From contig JAVJUS010000055.1 in NCBI GenBank assembly GCA_040220455.1, forward strand, positions 62,001-126,000: 64,000 bases of DNA, given 5' to 3'. The position numbers and the translations under genes were made by a program. The notes beneath the pieces are model-generated. The model saw nothing but the letters and a program-made list of their open reading frames with translations. It was not told the DNA's origin and searched no databases. The stretch comes from JAVJUS01 sp040220455 (GTDB lineage: Bacteria; Pseudomonadota; Alphaproteobacteria; DSM-16000; Inquilinaceae). Positions 1 through 10,062 of this stretch are shown piece by piece. Position 1 is the first letter of the stretch; each line of letters begins with the position of its first letter.

Positions 1-1005
1 CAGCGATTCGAGCGGCCAGCCGTAGTTCGCGCCCTCGACGATCCGGTTCAGCTCGTCGCCGCCGCGCATCCCGTGCTCGGCGGCCCAGAGCGTGCCCTCT
101 CGGTCCACCACCATGCCCTGGATGTTGCGGTGGCCCAGCGAGACCGTGCGCACCGCCCCGTCGTCGAGGTCGATGGCGAGCACCTTGCCGTACTCCATCG
201 CCGGGTCCTGGGCGGCGATCGGCGCGCCGTGCAGCCCGTCGAGATGGTAGTCGCCCTGGCCGAGATAGAGCGTGTCCGGCCCCCGGAAGGCCAGGCGCCC
301 CCCGGCGATATGGCCCTCGATCGCGCGGTGGGTGGCCTTCGGGGACAGGCAGGGGCGGGTCGTGTGCAGGATTCGCCAGTCCTCCGGTCCCGCCGCCGTC
401 CCGAGAGGATCGGCCGGATCGAGCGCCAGGGCGGCGACCCGGGTCGCGTAGCACGACGCCTCGCCGTCGAACCACGTGAAGGACAGGGCGAGACTGGGCC
501 CGCCCTCGCCCTCGAAGGCCAGGATGTCGTTGTAGCGGAAGGTTTCGAAGGAATGGTCGAGGCCGTCGAGCGGCGGCGCCGCGGCCGCCGCGCGATAGGC
601 CTCGAAGCCGTTGTCCGGCGGCGCGATCGCCGTCCGTCTCAGGTCGTCCGGCCCTGTGGCGGCGAGGATGCGGCCGTCATGGGTGATCAGCAGGACCGTG
701 TCGCCCAGGGACGTCAGCCCGCCGCCGGCGCCGTCTCGCGCCCGGGGCACGGCGGCCGCGTCCAGCCGCAGGCGCAGGAAGGCGGTCGGGATCGTGCCGC
801 TCGTCAGCGCGTCGCGGCGCGCCGCGGTCTTCCAGCGGTCGTCGAAGACCGTCCACTCGACGGCCTCGACCGTCTCGAACGGCGCAATCCGGTACTTGCC
901 GACGATGAAGCCCGCGAATCCGGCGAGCCCCGCCGCGCCGGCCAGCGTGCCCGCGCCCAGCAGCCCGATGAGGAGGATTCCGAAAAGCCGCCCGTGACGC
1001 CGCAA
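1..1005 (-). CDS. PQQ-dependent sugar dehydrogenase-like protein (GSDH family), 3' part outside window
   Basis: The leftward frame is open from 1005 to the window edge, so the C-terminus is missing. The first ~20 residues are hydrophobic after RRHGR and look like an uncleaved anchor or signal sequence. Near the visible C-terminus it has the family signature GLHG, then AAEHGMRGGDELN and GANYGWP, which in GSDH/YliI-type six-bladed propellers line the PQQ and calcium site. An in-frame stop at 1042-1044 limits the start. No ATG or GTG lies between it and the hydrophobic segment, so TTG at 1003-1005 is the likely start, with a GGGCGG stretch just upstream. The region before the propeller motifs is longer and less typical than in Aldose sugar dehydrogenase. 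Likely periplasmic oxidation of aldoses; the substrate cannot be told from this fragment. Confidence 0.78.
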   Translation of the reverse strand, partial: MRRHGRLFGILLIGLLGAGTLAGAAGLAGFAGFIVGKYRIAPFETVEAVEWTVFDDRWKTAARRDALTSGTIPTAFLRLRLDAAAVPRARDGAGGGLTSLGDTVLLITHDGRILAATGPDDLRRTAIAPPDNGFEAYRAAAAAPPLDGLDHSFETFRYNDILAFEGEGGPSLALSFTWFDGEASCYATRVAALALDPADPLGTAAGPEDWRILHTTRPCLSPKATHRAIEGHIAGGRLAFRGPDTLYLGQGDYHLDGLHGAPIAAQDPAMEYGKVLAIDLDDGAVRTVSLGHRNIQGMVVDREGTLWAAEHGMRGGDELNRIVEGANYGWPLESL

Positions 1006-1166
1006 CCGCCCGCCCTGACCCGCCGTTATTCCGACCGCCGCTCAGGATCGCCATACCGGCGATGCGGGCAAGCGGCCGAATGGCACAGGGGAAGACGGAT
1101 ATGGGGGATCGCCACCGACTCCCGATCGCGTCGTCGCCGATCACCCGCGACGAAATCGGAACACCC

Positions 1167-1195
1167 GTAGGTCGGCCGAGCGAAGCGATGCCGAC
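1167..1195. repeat. REP-like palindromic repeat, single hairpin unit
   Basis: GTAGGTCGG opens the unit; the arms GTCGGC (1171-1176) and GCCGAC (1190-1195) enclose the core GAGCGAAGCGAT. The same arms and core recur at 30560-30584, in reverse orientation at 30615-30640, and at 58772-58796. The unit sits between the leftward sugar dehydrogenase start and the 3' end of the DUF1476 gene. Confidence 0.6.
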
Positions 1196-1218
1196 AGGGC
1201 CGACCCCGGAGCGCCAGG

Positions 1219-1548
1219 CTAGGTCCCGGCTTCCTTCATGATCTGGTCATGGGCGACCTGAAGAAGCTCGTCCATCTTCTTGCGAAGACGGTGATCCGAG
1301 AGGTCGACGCCGTGCCCGCTCAGGTCCTTGTGGACCTTGTCGTGGACGTCCTGGTCGCCCGGCTTCTCGAAGTCGGAGATGATGACTTCCTTGGCATAGG
1401 CTTCGGCCTGGTCGGCCTTCAGGCCCATCAGCTCCGCCGCCCAGAGACCGACGAGCTTGTTGCGCCGGTTCGTGATCTTGAACAGGAGCTCCTGGTCGTG
1501 CTCGTACTTCGCCTCGAAGGACTTCTTGCGATCGTCGAAGGTCGTCAT
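1219..1548 (-). CDS. DUF1476 protein, ATPase inhibitor zeta-subunit family
   Basis: The product is 109 residues, starting MTTFDDRKKSFEAKYEHD and rich in charged helices, with the hallmark ITNRRNKLVGLWAA and a C-terminal half ending in DHRLRKKMDELL. This matches the DUF1476 family in both length and motifs. In Paracoccus the family member is the zeta subunit, which inhibits F1-ATPase hydrolysis by inserting its N-terminus into the catalytic core. The ATG at 1546-1548 was chosen because conservation begins exactly there; the upstream in-frame sequence reads as non-coding. No F1Fo genes lie in the window. It is transcribed convergently or independently of its neighbours. Confidence 0.9.
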   Translation of the reverse strand: MTTFDDRKKSFEAKYEHDQELLFKITNRRNKLVGLWAAELMGLKADQAEAYAKEVIISDFEKPGDQDVHDKVHKDLSGHGVDLSDHRLRKKMDELLQVAHDQIMKEAGT

Positions 1549-1744
1549 GCCCGGCCTCGGTCCTGCCCGATGGTGGTCGTGTCCGCGCCCGGCGACCGGG
1601 CGGCGCTCGGTGCCCGCGCGCGGCCGGCGCCCGATGGCGCGACTGGATAGCGCGTCCCATATAGCGCACGCAATGACCCAGATCACCCCCGCCGCGCCCG
1701 GCGGGGCGATATCTCCCACCCGCCGACGACCGAACAGTCCGCCC

Positions 1745-2515
1745 ATGTGCTCCGTCGTGATCCTGCGCCGCCCCGACCATTCCTGGCCGGTCGTCATCGC
1801 CGCCAACCGCGACGAGATGGCCGATCGCCCCGCGGCCCCGCCGGACCGGCACTGGCCCGACCGGCCGGAGATCGTGGCCGGGCTCGACCGGCTGTCGGGG
1901 GGAAGCTGGCTCGGCCTCAACGACGCCGGCGTGGTCGCCGCCGTGCTCAACCGCGCGGGCACGCTCGGCCCGGCCGACGGCAAGCGCAGCCGGGGCGAAC
2001 TTGTGCTGGAGGCGCTGGAGCACGCCGACGCGGTCGACGCGGCGAGCGCGCTGGCCGAGCTGGAGTCGCGCGCCTGGCGACCCTTCAACCTGCTCGTCGC
2101 CGACGACCGCGACGCCTACTGGATCGCGGCGCCCGACGCCGACGATCCGCGGCCGGATCGGCCCGTGCGGGTGCGCCCGGTGCCCGAGGGCGTCTCGATG
2201 CTGACCGCCCACGACCTGAACGACCGGTCGAGCCCGCGAATCGCCCGCTATCTGCCGAAGTTCGAGGCGGCGGTCCCGCCCGACCCGGATACCGGCGACT
2301 GGGCGGCCTGGGAGGCGCTGCTGGCCGAGACCGGGGCGGAGCCCGGGGCCGGGCCGCTCGGCGGCCTCGCGGTGGTGACGGACACCGGCTACGGCACCGT
2401 CTCCTCCAGCCTGATCGCCCTGCCGGACACGGGCCTCGCGGAGCGCAAGCCGGTCTGGCGATTCGCCGCCGGCCGGCCGGGAACGGCCCCGTTCACGCCC
2501 GTGACCCTGGGGTGA
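1745..2515 (+). CDS. NRDE family protein (TANGO2-like)
   Basis: The 256-residue product begins MCSVVILRRP and carries the family-defining NRDE motif at residues 21-24, followed by a WPD/WLGLNDAGV-type segment (GGSWLGLND) characteristic of NRDE/TANGO2 proteins. Members are placed in the Ntn-hydrolase clan with Cys2 as a possible nucleophile after Met removal; the reaction is unknown, and roles in lipid or haem trafficking are proposed for eukaryotic homologues. The ATG at 1745 is chosen because it places Cys directly after Met, as in the family; the longer upstream frame is arginine/proline-rich and overlaps the opposite-strand DUF1476 gene. No signal peptide, so probably cytoplasmic. Confidence 0.85.
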   Translation: MCSVVILRRPDHSWPVVIAANRDEMADRPAAPPDRHWPDRPEIVAGLDRLSGGSWLGLNDAGVVAAVLNRAGTLGPADGKRSRGELVLEALEHADAVDAASALAELESRAWRPFNLLVADDRDAYWIAAPDADDPRPDRPVRVRPVPEGVSMLTAHDLNDRSSPRIARYLPKFEAAVPPDPDTGDWAAWEALLAETGAEPGAGPLGGLAVVTDTGYGTVSSSLIALPDTGLAERKPVWRFAAGRPGTAPFTPVTLG

Positions 2516-2544
2516 GCGCATCCGGCGAAGACGCCCCGCCTCGA

Positions 2545-2573
2545 TTGTGGATTGCCCGTGGCGTTGCTATATG
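2545..2573 (+). promoter_or_regulatory. candidate sigma-70 promoter for purC
   Basis: TTGTGG (2545-2550) and TATATG (2568-2573) are separated by 17 bp in the gap between the NRDE gene and purC. This patch is more AT-rich than its surroundings. The match is partial and no transcript data exist, so it is only a candidate. Confidence 0.35.
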
Positions 2574-2643
2574 CCCTAACTTGGTCGCTCACGGACCGGC
2601 CCCGGGGCCGGCCCACCCGTCACCACGGGCGACAGGATCACCG

Positions 2644-2661
2644 ATGAGCCTCTTACCATGA
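2644..2661 (+). other. five-codon leader ORF overlapping the purC start
   Basis: ATG at 2644 opens a frame encoding MSLLP whose TGA shares the ATGA with the purC start codon at 2658. A GACAGGA purine stretch lies upstream. The arrangement would allow translational coupling of purC to a mini-ORF. It may be chance, since no conservation can be tested here. Confidence 0.3.
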
Positions 2662-3515
2662 CAAGACGACGGCGGATTTACGAAGGCAAGGCCAAGATCC
2701 TCTACGAAGGTCCGGAGCCGGGCACCCTCGTCCAGTATTTCAAGGACGACGCCACCGCCTTCAACAACCGCAAGACCGGCACGATTTCCGGCAAGGGCGT
2801 GCTCAACAACCGGATCTCCGAGCACCTGATGCTGCGCCTCGGCGACATGGGGATTCCGACCCACTTCATCCGCCGGCTCAACATGCGCGAGCAGCTCGTG
2901 CGCGAGGTGGAAATCATCCCGATCGAGGTGGTGGTCCGCAACATCGCCGCCGGCTCGCTGGTCAAGCGCTTCGGCCTGGCGGAGGGCACGCTGCTGCCGC
3001 GCTCCATCCTGGAGTACTATTACAAGTCCGATGAGCTCGGCGACCCGATGATCAGCGAGGAGCACATCACCGCGTTCGGCTGGGCCACGCCCCAGGACAT
3101 GGACGACATGACGCAGCTCGCGCTGCGAGTGAACGACTACATGTGCGGGCTGTTCCTCGGCATCGGGCTGAAGCTGGTCGACTTCAAGCTCGAATTCGGG
3201 CGCATCTACAACGACATGGGCGATGTCCGCGTCGTCCTGGCCGACGAGATCAGCCCGGACAACTGCCGCCTGTGGGACGCGCAGACCGGCGAGAAGCTGG
3301 ACAAGGACCGGTTCCGCGAGGATCTGGGCCGGGTCGAGGAGGCCTATCGCGAGGTCGCGCGCCGGCTCGGCATCCTGCCGGAGGGCGGGGTCGTCGACCT
3401 GCAGGACGCCAAGGACGCCAAGGACGCAGTCGACAACGACGAGGGCGGGCCGACCGGCTACGGCCCCTCGGCCGGACGCCCGCGCGGCCGGCCCAATCGC
3501 GGCAAGCTGCACTGA
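2658..3515 (+). CDS. purC: phosphoribosylaminoimidazole-succinocarboxamide synthase
   Basis: SAICAR synthase joins aspartate to CAIR using ATP, in de novo purine synthesis. The 285-residue product opens with RRRIYEGKAKILYEG, the family N-terminus, and contains IPIEVVVRNIAAGSLVKR and LVDFKLEFGR, the conserved nucleotide and CAIR-binding segments. The core ends near residue 240. The tail that follows has two DAKDAKDA-type repeats and a Gly/Pro/Arg-rich end, longer than in short-form PurC. It heads the purine cluster, with purS about 100 bp downstream. Start ATG at 2658 matches the family N-terminus; it overlaps a mini-ORF stop. Confidence 0.96.
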   Translation: MTRRRRIYEGKAKILYEGPEPGTLVQYFKDDATAFNNRKTGTISGKGVLNNRISEHLMLRLGDMGIPTHFIRRLNMREQLVREVEIIPIEVVVRNIAAGSLVKRFGLAEGTLLPRSILEYYYKSDELGDPMISEEHITAFGWATPQDMDDMTQLALRVNDYMCGLFLGIGLKLVDFKLEFGRIYNDMGDVRVVLADEISPDNCRLWDAQTGEKLDKDRFREDLGRVEEAYREVARRLGILPEGGVVDLQDAKDAKDAVDNDEGGPTGYGPSAGRPRGRPNRGKLH

Positions 3516-3616
3516 TCCACCGGGCGGCGAGCGACCGCCGTCGTCGGCCGCCGCCCGAACGTGTCTTTCCCGGCCGGCCGCTCTCCCTCCCACCCGATCG
3601 CCGGAGACCGAATTCC

Positions 3617-3859
3617 GTGAAGGCGACCGTGCGCATCACGCTCAAGTCGGGGGTCCTCGACCCCCAGGGCCAGGCGATCAATCACGCGCTGGCCGGGCTC
3701 GGCTTCGAGGGGGTCGGCGATGTCCGCCAGGGCAAGCTGATCGAGCTCGATCTCGCCGACACCGACCGGGATGCCGCGCGCGAGCGGGTGGACCGGATGT
3801 GCCGGACGCTGCTCGCCAATCCGGTGATCGAGACCTACGCCATCGACATCGTGGAGTGA
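3617..3859 (+). CDS. purS: phosphoribosylformylglycinamidine synthase subunit PurS
   Basis: This is the small 80-residue subunit that bridges PurQ and PurL in the three-part FGAM synthase. Typical features are the starting KATVRITLKSGVLDPQG and a GDVRQGKLIELDL segment, and the length is normal. It uses a GTG start at 3617, placed by the family N-terminus. Its TGA at 3857-3859 overlaps the ATG of the downstream glycosylase gene (TGATG), so the two are probably translationally coupled. In most relatives purS is followed directly by purQ; here two other genes intervene. Confidence 0.93.
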   Translation: MKATVRITLKSGVLDPQGQAINHALAGLGFEGVGDVRQGKLIELDLADTDRDAARERVDRMCRTLLANPVIETYAIDIVE

Positions 3860-4551
3860 TGAGCGGAGTGATGGGCGGAGTGATGGCGGCCAGCGATCCG
3901 GCGGCCGGCGCGCCCGACGAAGGCGCCCTCGCCGCGGCGGTCGAGGCCGACGCCGCCGCCCTGGCGGAGGCCGAGCCGCGCTTCGCCCCCGCCCTGCCCG
4001 ATCTCGTCCACTTCCCGGTCCGCCTGCGTCCGCCCGGCTTCGCCGCGCTGGTGCGCATCATCCTGGACCAGCAGGTCTCCACGCGCGCGGCCGAGGCCAT
4101 GTGGGGCAAGCTCTCGGACCGGCTCGACCCGGTCGAGCCGCCGGGCTTCCTCGCGCTGGACGATGCGACGCTCAAGGCCTGCGGCTTCAGCCGGCAGAAG
4201 ATGCGCTACGCCCGCCATCTGGCCGAGGCGCTGGAGGCGGGCGAGCTCGATCTCGCCGCCCTGGCGGCGGCCGACGACGCGACGGTGACCGAGCGGCTGG
4301 TCGCCCTGCCCGGCCTCGGCCCCTGGTCGGCGGAATGCTTCCTGATGTTCTCGCTCGGCCGGCGCGACGTGCTGCCGGCCGGCGACCTGGCCGTCCGGGT
4401 GGCCTGGCAGCGCCTGGCCGGGCTCGACGCGCCGCCGGCGACGCGCGAGCTCGCCGCGATCGGGCAGGACTGGGCGCCGCGCCGCACGGCCGCCGCCTAT
4501 CTGCTCTACGGCCGCTACCTGGGCGACCAGGCCCGGGCGCGCGCCGGCTGA
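3859..4551 (+). CDS. DNA-3-methyladenine glycosylase II-type base-excision enzyme
   Basis: A HhH-GPD superfamily glycosylase of 230 residues that would excise alkylated bases from DNA. It shows ILDQQVSTRAAEAMW (residues 68-82), the helix-hairpin-helix LPGLGPWSA (150-158), and the catalytic Asp176 in PAGDLAV. There is no iron-sulfur Cys cluster, consistent with the AlkA branch rather than MutY/Nth. The start is ambiguous: ATG at 3859, 3871 and 3883 are each preceded by GGAG because a 12-bp sequence is repeated three times. The gene is embedded in the purine cluster between purS and purQ, which is unusual. The N-terminal Ada or AlkA mixed domain is absent. Confidence 0.88.
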   Translation: MSGVMGGVMAASDPAAGAPDEGALAAAVEADAAALAEAEPRFAPALPDLVHFPVRLRPPGFAALVRIILDQQVSTRAAEAMWGKLSDRLDPVEPPGFLALDDATLKACGFSRQKMRYARHLAEALEAGELDLAALAAADDATVTERLVALPGLGPWSAECFLMFSLGRRDVLPAGDLAVRVAWQRLAGLDAPPATRELAAIGQDWAPRRTAAAYLLYGRYLGDQARARAG

Positions 4552-4596
4552 CCGATCCGCCTTTTCTCCCCCTCCCGAGTCCCCCGCGAGACCCCG

Positions 4597-4962
4597 ATGA
4601 TCGCCGACATCGCCCGCGAACCCGCCTGGCTCCAGGTCTGGATCTGGTGGCTGGCCGGGATCAACCTCGCCTCGATCCTGTTCCTGCGGCGGCCGGAGGC
4701 GCGCTGGGTCGCGCTCGCCTTCGTGGCGCTCGTGCCGCTGATGGCGATGCTCTACCAGGTCTTCGGCTACAGCCGGATCCTGGGCGTGGGACACATCGCC
4801 GTCTGGCCGCCGCTGCTGGTGTACCTCGCCTTCCGCTTCCGCACCTGGTGGCCGCCGCGGCGGCTCAGCTCGATCTATCTGGGGCTGCTGTTCGTGACGA
4901 ACGCGATCTCGCTCGTCATCGACTATGCCGATCTGGTGCGCTACCTGCTGGCGCGGCTGTAG
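4597..4962 (+). CDS. small integral membrane protein of unknown function
   Basis: A 121-residue product with about four hydrophobic segments: WIWWLAGINLASILFL, WVALAFVALVPLMAMLY, a HIAVWPPLLVYLAF stretch and YLGLLFVTNAISLVIDYADL. Basic residues (RFRTWWPPRR) lie between the last two. No enzymatic or transport motif is recognised. It lies between the glycosylase gene (45-bp gap) and purQ (67-bp gap), all rightward, so it is probably co-transcribed with the purine genes. Codon use matches the neighbours, which supports a real gene. Confidence 0.7.
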   Translation: MIADIAREPAWLQVWIWWLAGINLASILFLRRPEARWVALAFVALVPLMAMLYQVFGYSRILGVGHIAVWPPLLVYLAFRFRTWWPPRRLSSIYLGLLFVTNAISLVIDYADLVRYLLARL

Positions 4963-5029
4963 GGGCGCGCCCTGGGGAGTGTCCCGCCGCCCCTTGCATC
5001 GCGGGGGCGGCGGGGCTACACGGGCTCCC

Positions 5030-5688
5030 ATGCGCGCAGTCGTCATCGTCTTCCCCGGCTCCAACTGCGACCGCGACGTGGCGGTGGCCCTGCGGGCCGC
5101 CACCGGGCGCGACCCGCTGATGGTCTGGCACCGGGAAACCGATCTGCCCGAGGCCGATCTGATCGTCCTGCCCGGCGGCTTTTCCTATGGCGACTACCTC
5201 CGCGCCGGCGCGATGGCCGCGCATTCGCCGATCCTGCGCGACGTCGCGGCGCGGGCGAAGGCCGGGGTGCCGGTGCTGGGCATCTGCAACGGCTTCCAGA
5301 TCCTGGCGGAGACCGGGCTGCTGCCCGGCGCGCTGGTCCGCAACGCCGACCTGCGATTCGTCGCCCGGACGGTGACGCTGACGGTCGAGCGCGCGGACAC
5401 GCCCTACACCGCCGGCTACCGCGCGGGGGAAGAGATCCGGATCCCCGTCGCCCATCACGACGGCAACTACACGGCCGACGCCGACACCCTCGCCCGGCTG
5501 GAGGGCGAAGGCCGCGTGGTCCTGCGCTACGGCGAGCCGGTCAACGGCTCGGCCGCCGACATCGCCGGGCTGGCCGACCCGACCGGCCGGATCATGGGCC
5601 TGATGCCCCACCCCGAGCGCGCGTCGGACCCGGCCCTCGGCCCGGCCGATGGCCAGCGTTTCTTCACCGGCCTGGCGGCGGCGCTGGC

Positions 5689-5692
<4 letters not shown>
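5030..5692 (+). CDS. purQ: phosphoribosylformylglycinamidine synthase subunit PurQ (glutaminase)
   Basis: This class I glutamine amidotransferase supplies ammonia to PurL. The 220-residue product starts with AVVIVFPGSNCDRD and has the nucleophile Cys86 in GICNGFQ and the His194/Glu196 pair in MPHPERA, completing the triad. LPGGFSYGDYLRAGA forms the oxyanion region. ATG at 5030 begins the family N-terminus. Its stop overlaps the purL start in ATGA, consistent with stoichiometric synthesis. Confidence 0.96.
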
Positions 5693-7945
<2,253 letters not shown>

Positions 7946-7947
<2 letters not shown>

Positions 7948-8047
7948 AGCATCCCGCGCCCGAAAGGGCGCAGATAAGATGCTTTAGGTTGTTGAAGATA
8001 GGGCAATTTCCGGACTGATGCGTCGATCGGTTCGGAAGTTGCCCTAG
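7946..8047 (+). repeat. dispersed structured intergenic element, copy A
   Basis: About 100 bp immediately 3' of purL, with a near-identical layout to 36109-36212. First part: GAGCATC and GATGCTT outer arms around a GCGCCC-GAAA-GGGCGC tetraloop hairpin. A linker GTTGTTGAAGAT follows. Second part: AGGGCAA and TTGCCCT arms extended by TTCCG/CGGAA, with an inner ACTGAT/ATCGGT stem. Differences between the copies mostly preserve pairing. It could be a MITE/REP-type repeat or a structured RNA that acts on the 3' end of the transcript. Confidence 0.7.
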
Positions 8048-8121
8048 AGTGATCAGGCAGCGCGGGGCCGGCCGGGTCGTCTCCGCGCCGGTGCGGCCCG
8101 CAATCGAAGGATGCGCGTTTC

Positions 8122-8361
8122 ATGGCGATGGATCCGACGGAAATCGTCCGGCTGATCAAGGAAGGCATTCCCGATGCGGAGGTCCAGATCGAGGATCTGC
8201 GCGGCGACGGCGACCACTACGCCGCGATCGTGACCAGCCCGTCCTTCCGCGGGCGCTCCCGGGTCCAGCAGCACCAGATGGTCTACCAGGCGCTCCAGGG
8301 CCGCATGGGCGGGGAGCTCCACGCCCTGGCGCTGCAGACCGGCGTGCCCGAGGACGCCTGA
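8122..8361 (+). CDS. BolA family iron-sulfur/redox regulator
   Basis: The 79-residue product is a compact BolA domain (MDPTEIVRLIKEGIPDAEVQIEDL, then GDHYAAIVTSPSFRGRSRVQQHQMVYQAL, given here in parts). The conserved HQMVY helix and a histidine available for a 2Fe-2S ligand are present. BolA2-like proteins form 2Fe-2S-bridged heterodimers with monothiol glutaredoxins, and the next gene encodes exactly such a partner. ATG at 8122 or 8128 could be the start; both fit. The gene is separated from purL by the dispersed element. Confidence 0.93.
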   Translation: MAMDPTEIVRLIKEGIPDAEVQIEDLRGDGDHYAAIVTSPSFRGRSRVQQHQMVYQALQGRMGGELHALALQTGVPEDA

Positions 8362-8419
8362 TCCCCACCTCCGGGGCTTCCCCCGAAGGCCAGCCCCTGT
8401 CGACACGAGGACTTCCGCT

Positions 8420-8773
8420 ATGGCCGACACTTCGATGGACAACCCGGTCTTCGACCGGATCCGCAACGAGACCGCCGAGACCGACGTGGTGCTCTACATG
8501 AAGGGCACGCCGGTCTTCCCGCAGTGCGGCTTCTCCGCCGCCGTGGTGCAGGTGCTCAACCACCTGGGCGTGGAGTTCAAGGGCATCGACGTCCTGACCG
8601 ACCCGGGCCTGCGCCAGGGCATCAAGGACTTCTCGAGCTGGCCGACGATCCCGCAGCTCTACGTCAAGGGCGAGTTCGTGGGCGGCTGCGACATCGTGCG
8701 CGAGATGTACCAGACCGGCGAACTGATGGAGATGTTCAACACCCGCGGCGTCAACGTCCAGCCGGGCGCCTGA
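8420..8773 (+). CDS. grxD: CGFS-type monothiol glutaredoxin
   Basis: The 117-residue product has the CGFS active site at residues 36-39 after YMKGTPVFPQ, and the glutathione-binding WPTIPQLYVKGEFVGGCDI segment. Proteins of this class carry and transfer 2Fe-2S clusters bound by glutathione and pair with BolA proteins. Here bolA is 58 bp upstream in the same direction. A strong hairpin terminator follows at 8819, so grxD probably ends the purine/bolA transcription unit. Confidence 0.96.
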   Translation: MADTSMDNPVFDRIRNETAETDVVLYMKGTPVFPQCGFSAAVVQVLNHLGVEFKGIDVLTDPGLRQGIKDFSSWPTIPQLYVKGEFVGGCDIVREMYQTGELMEMFNTRGVNVQPGA

Positions 8774-8818
8774 CCGCACCCTCTCGACCGCCGCATCGCG
8801 CGGGCCCCCGCGCGCGAC

Positions 8819-8853
8819 GGGGCCGCTCCCGAAAGCCGGGGGCGGCCCCGTTT
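8819..8853 (+). terminator. intrinsic terminator after grxD
   Basis: GGGGCCGCTCCC (8819-8830) pairs with GGGGGCGGCCCC (8838-8849) around GAAAGCC, with one G-T pair, and is followed by a short TTT run. It sits 46 bp after the grxD stop and ahead of rarD. Confidence 0.75.
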
Positions 8854-8884
8854 CGTCGGGGCCCGGCGCGAGGACCCTCGACCG

Positions 8885-9889
8885 ATGGCCCGCTCCTACC
8901 CGACCGACACGCAACCGCGGGGCGCCGATACGAGCGCCGGCGGCGTCGCACGGCCGGCCGAGGGACAGAGCCAGGGGCTGGGGCAGGGCCAAAGCCAGGG
9001 CCAGGGTCTCGCGGCCGCCTTCGGCGCCTTCCTGCTCTGGGGCCTGACACCGGTCTATTTCCCGCTGCTGGGCACGACCGATGCGGTGGAGATCCTGGCC
9101 CACCGGATCCTCTGGACGGCCCTGATGCTGGGGGGCCTGGTCCTGGCGCTGGGGCGCGGCGCGGAGGTGCTGGCGATCCTGCGCCAAGGCGTGCGGGGCC
9201 TGCGGCTCTACGCGTTGACGACGCTGCTGGTCTCGACCAACTGGGTCGTCTTCATCTACGCGATCTTCTCCGGCCACCTGCTGCAGGGCAGCCTGGGCTA
9301 CTACATCAATCCGCTCGTCCACGTCCTGCTGGGGGTGATGTTCCTTTCGGAGCGGATGACCCGGCTGCAGGCCGCGGCCGTCGCGCTCGCCGGCGCCGGC
9401 GTGGCCGTGCTGGTCGTCGCCGAGGGCGTCGTGCCCTGGATCTCCTTCATCCTGGCCTTCAGCTTCGGCTTCTACGCCCTAATCCGGAAGAAGAAGCAGG
9501 TCGACCCGCTGGTCGGTCTGCTGGTCGAGGCGAGCCTGCTCTCGCCGCTCTGCCTCGGCTTCGTCGCCTGGCTGGCGATCCAGGGCACGGGCAGCTTCGG
9601 CCCGGCGGCGATCGGCGGCGACGGTCTGGCGGCCTCGCTCCTGCTGGTCGGCACCGGCCTGGTCACGGGCGCGCCGCTGCTGCTGTTCATGATCGGCGCA
9701 CGGACGCTCAAGCTCGCGACCATCGGGCTGATGCAGTACCTCGCCCCGACCCTGCAGTTCATCATCGCCGTCACCCTGTTCGGCGAGACTCTGACGACCG
9801 CCCACCTGGTCACCTTCGCCTGCATCTGGACCGGCCTCGCCCTCTACACCGCCGAGGCCTATGCCGGGCGAGCGCGGCCGATGGGGTGA
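8885..9889 (+). CDS. rarD: RarD-type EamA/DMT permease
   Basis: A 334-residue membrane protein with about ten helices. After a hydrophilic, Gly/Gln-rich N-terminal stretch (QSQGLGQGQSQGQG), it opens AAFGAFLLWGLTPVYF. The RarD signature follows: ILAHRILWT, LLVSTNWVVFIYAI and LGYYINPLVHVLLG. RarD proteins are drug/metabolite superfamily exporters with no fixed substrate (chloramphenicol resistance is reported for a Pseudomonas homologue). The N-terminal repeat is encoded by imperfect short direct repeats at about 8963-9006. It stands alone between terminators. Confidence 0.9.
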   Translation: MARSYPTDTQPRGADTSAGGVARPAEGQSQGLGQGQSQGQGLAAAFGAFLLWGLTPVYFPLLGTTDAVEILAHRILWTALMLGGLVLALGRGAEVLAILRQGVRGLRLYALTTLLVSTNWVVFIYAIFSGHLLQGSLGYYINPLVHVLLGVMFLSERMTRLQAAAVALAGAGVAVLVVAEGVVPWISFILAFSFGFYALIRKKKQVDPLVGLLVEASLLSPLCLGFVAWLAIQGTGSFGPAAIGGDGLAASLLLVGTGLVTGAPLLLFMIGARTLKLATIGLMQYLAPTLQFIIAVTLFGETLTTAHLVTFACIWTGLALYTAEAYAGRARPMG

Positions 9890-9894
9890 GAGCG

Positions 9895-9974
9895 TAGGTC
9901 GCCGACGGCCGCAAGGCCGTGCGCGATGGCCCCGGCCGTGCCGTTGCGCACCGCTGCGCGGTGGGCAACCTACA
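9895..9974. repeat. imperfect inverted repeat with GTAGGT/ACCTAC ends
   Basis: GTAGGTCGCC at about 9896 and GGGCAACCTAC ending at 9973 are near-complementary arms, with smaller GC hairpins between (GACGGCCGCAAGGCCGT; GCGCACCGCTGCGC). The ends resemble the GTAGGT of the REP-like units elsewhere, but the AGCGAAGCGAT core is absent. It lies between the convergent rarD and rpsD genes. Confidence 0.45.
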
Positions 9975-9986
9975 TGTCCGAGCCGA

Positions 9987-10020
9987 ACGAAAACGGCCGG
10001 GCCCCGAAGGACCCGGCCGT
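9987..10020 (-). terminator. intrinsic terminator of rpsD
   Basis: Read leftward, ACGGCCGGG (10020-10012) pairs with CCCGGCCGT (10001-9993) and runs into TTTTCGTT. It lies 42 bp beyond the rpsD stop and is oriented to end the rpsD transcript. Confidence 0.75.
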
Positions 10021-10062
10021 CGCCGTAGTGGCGCCTCGCGCGCCTCGGAGCGAATCCCCGCG

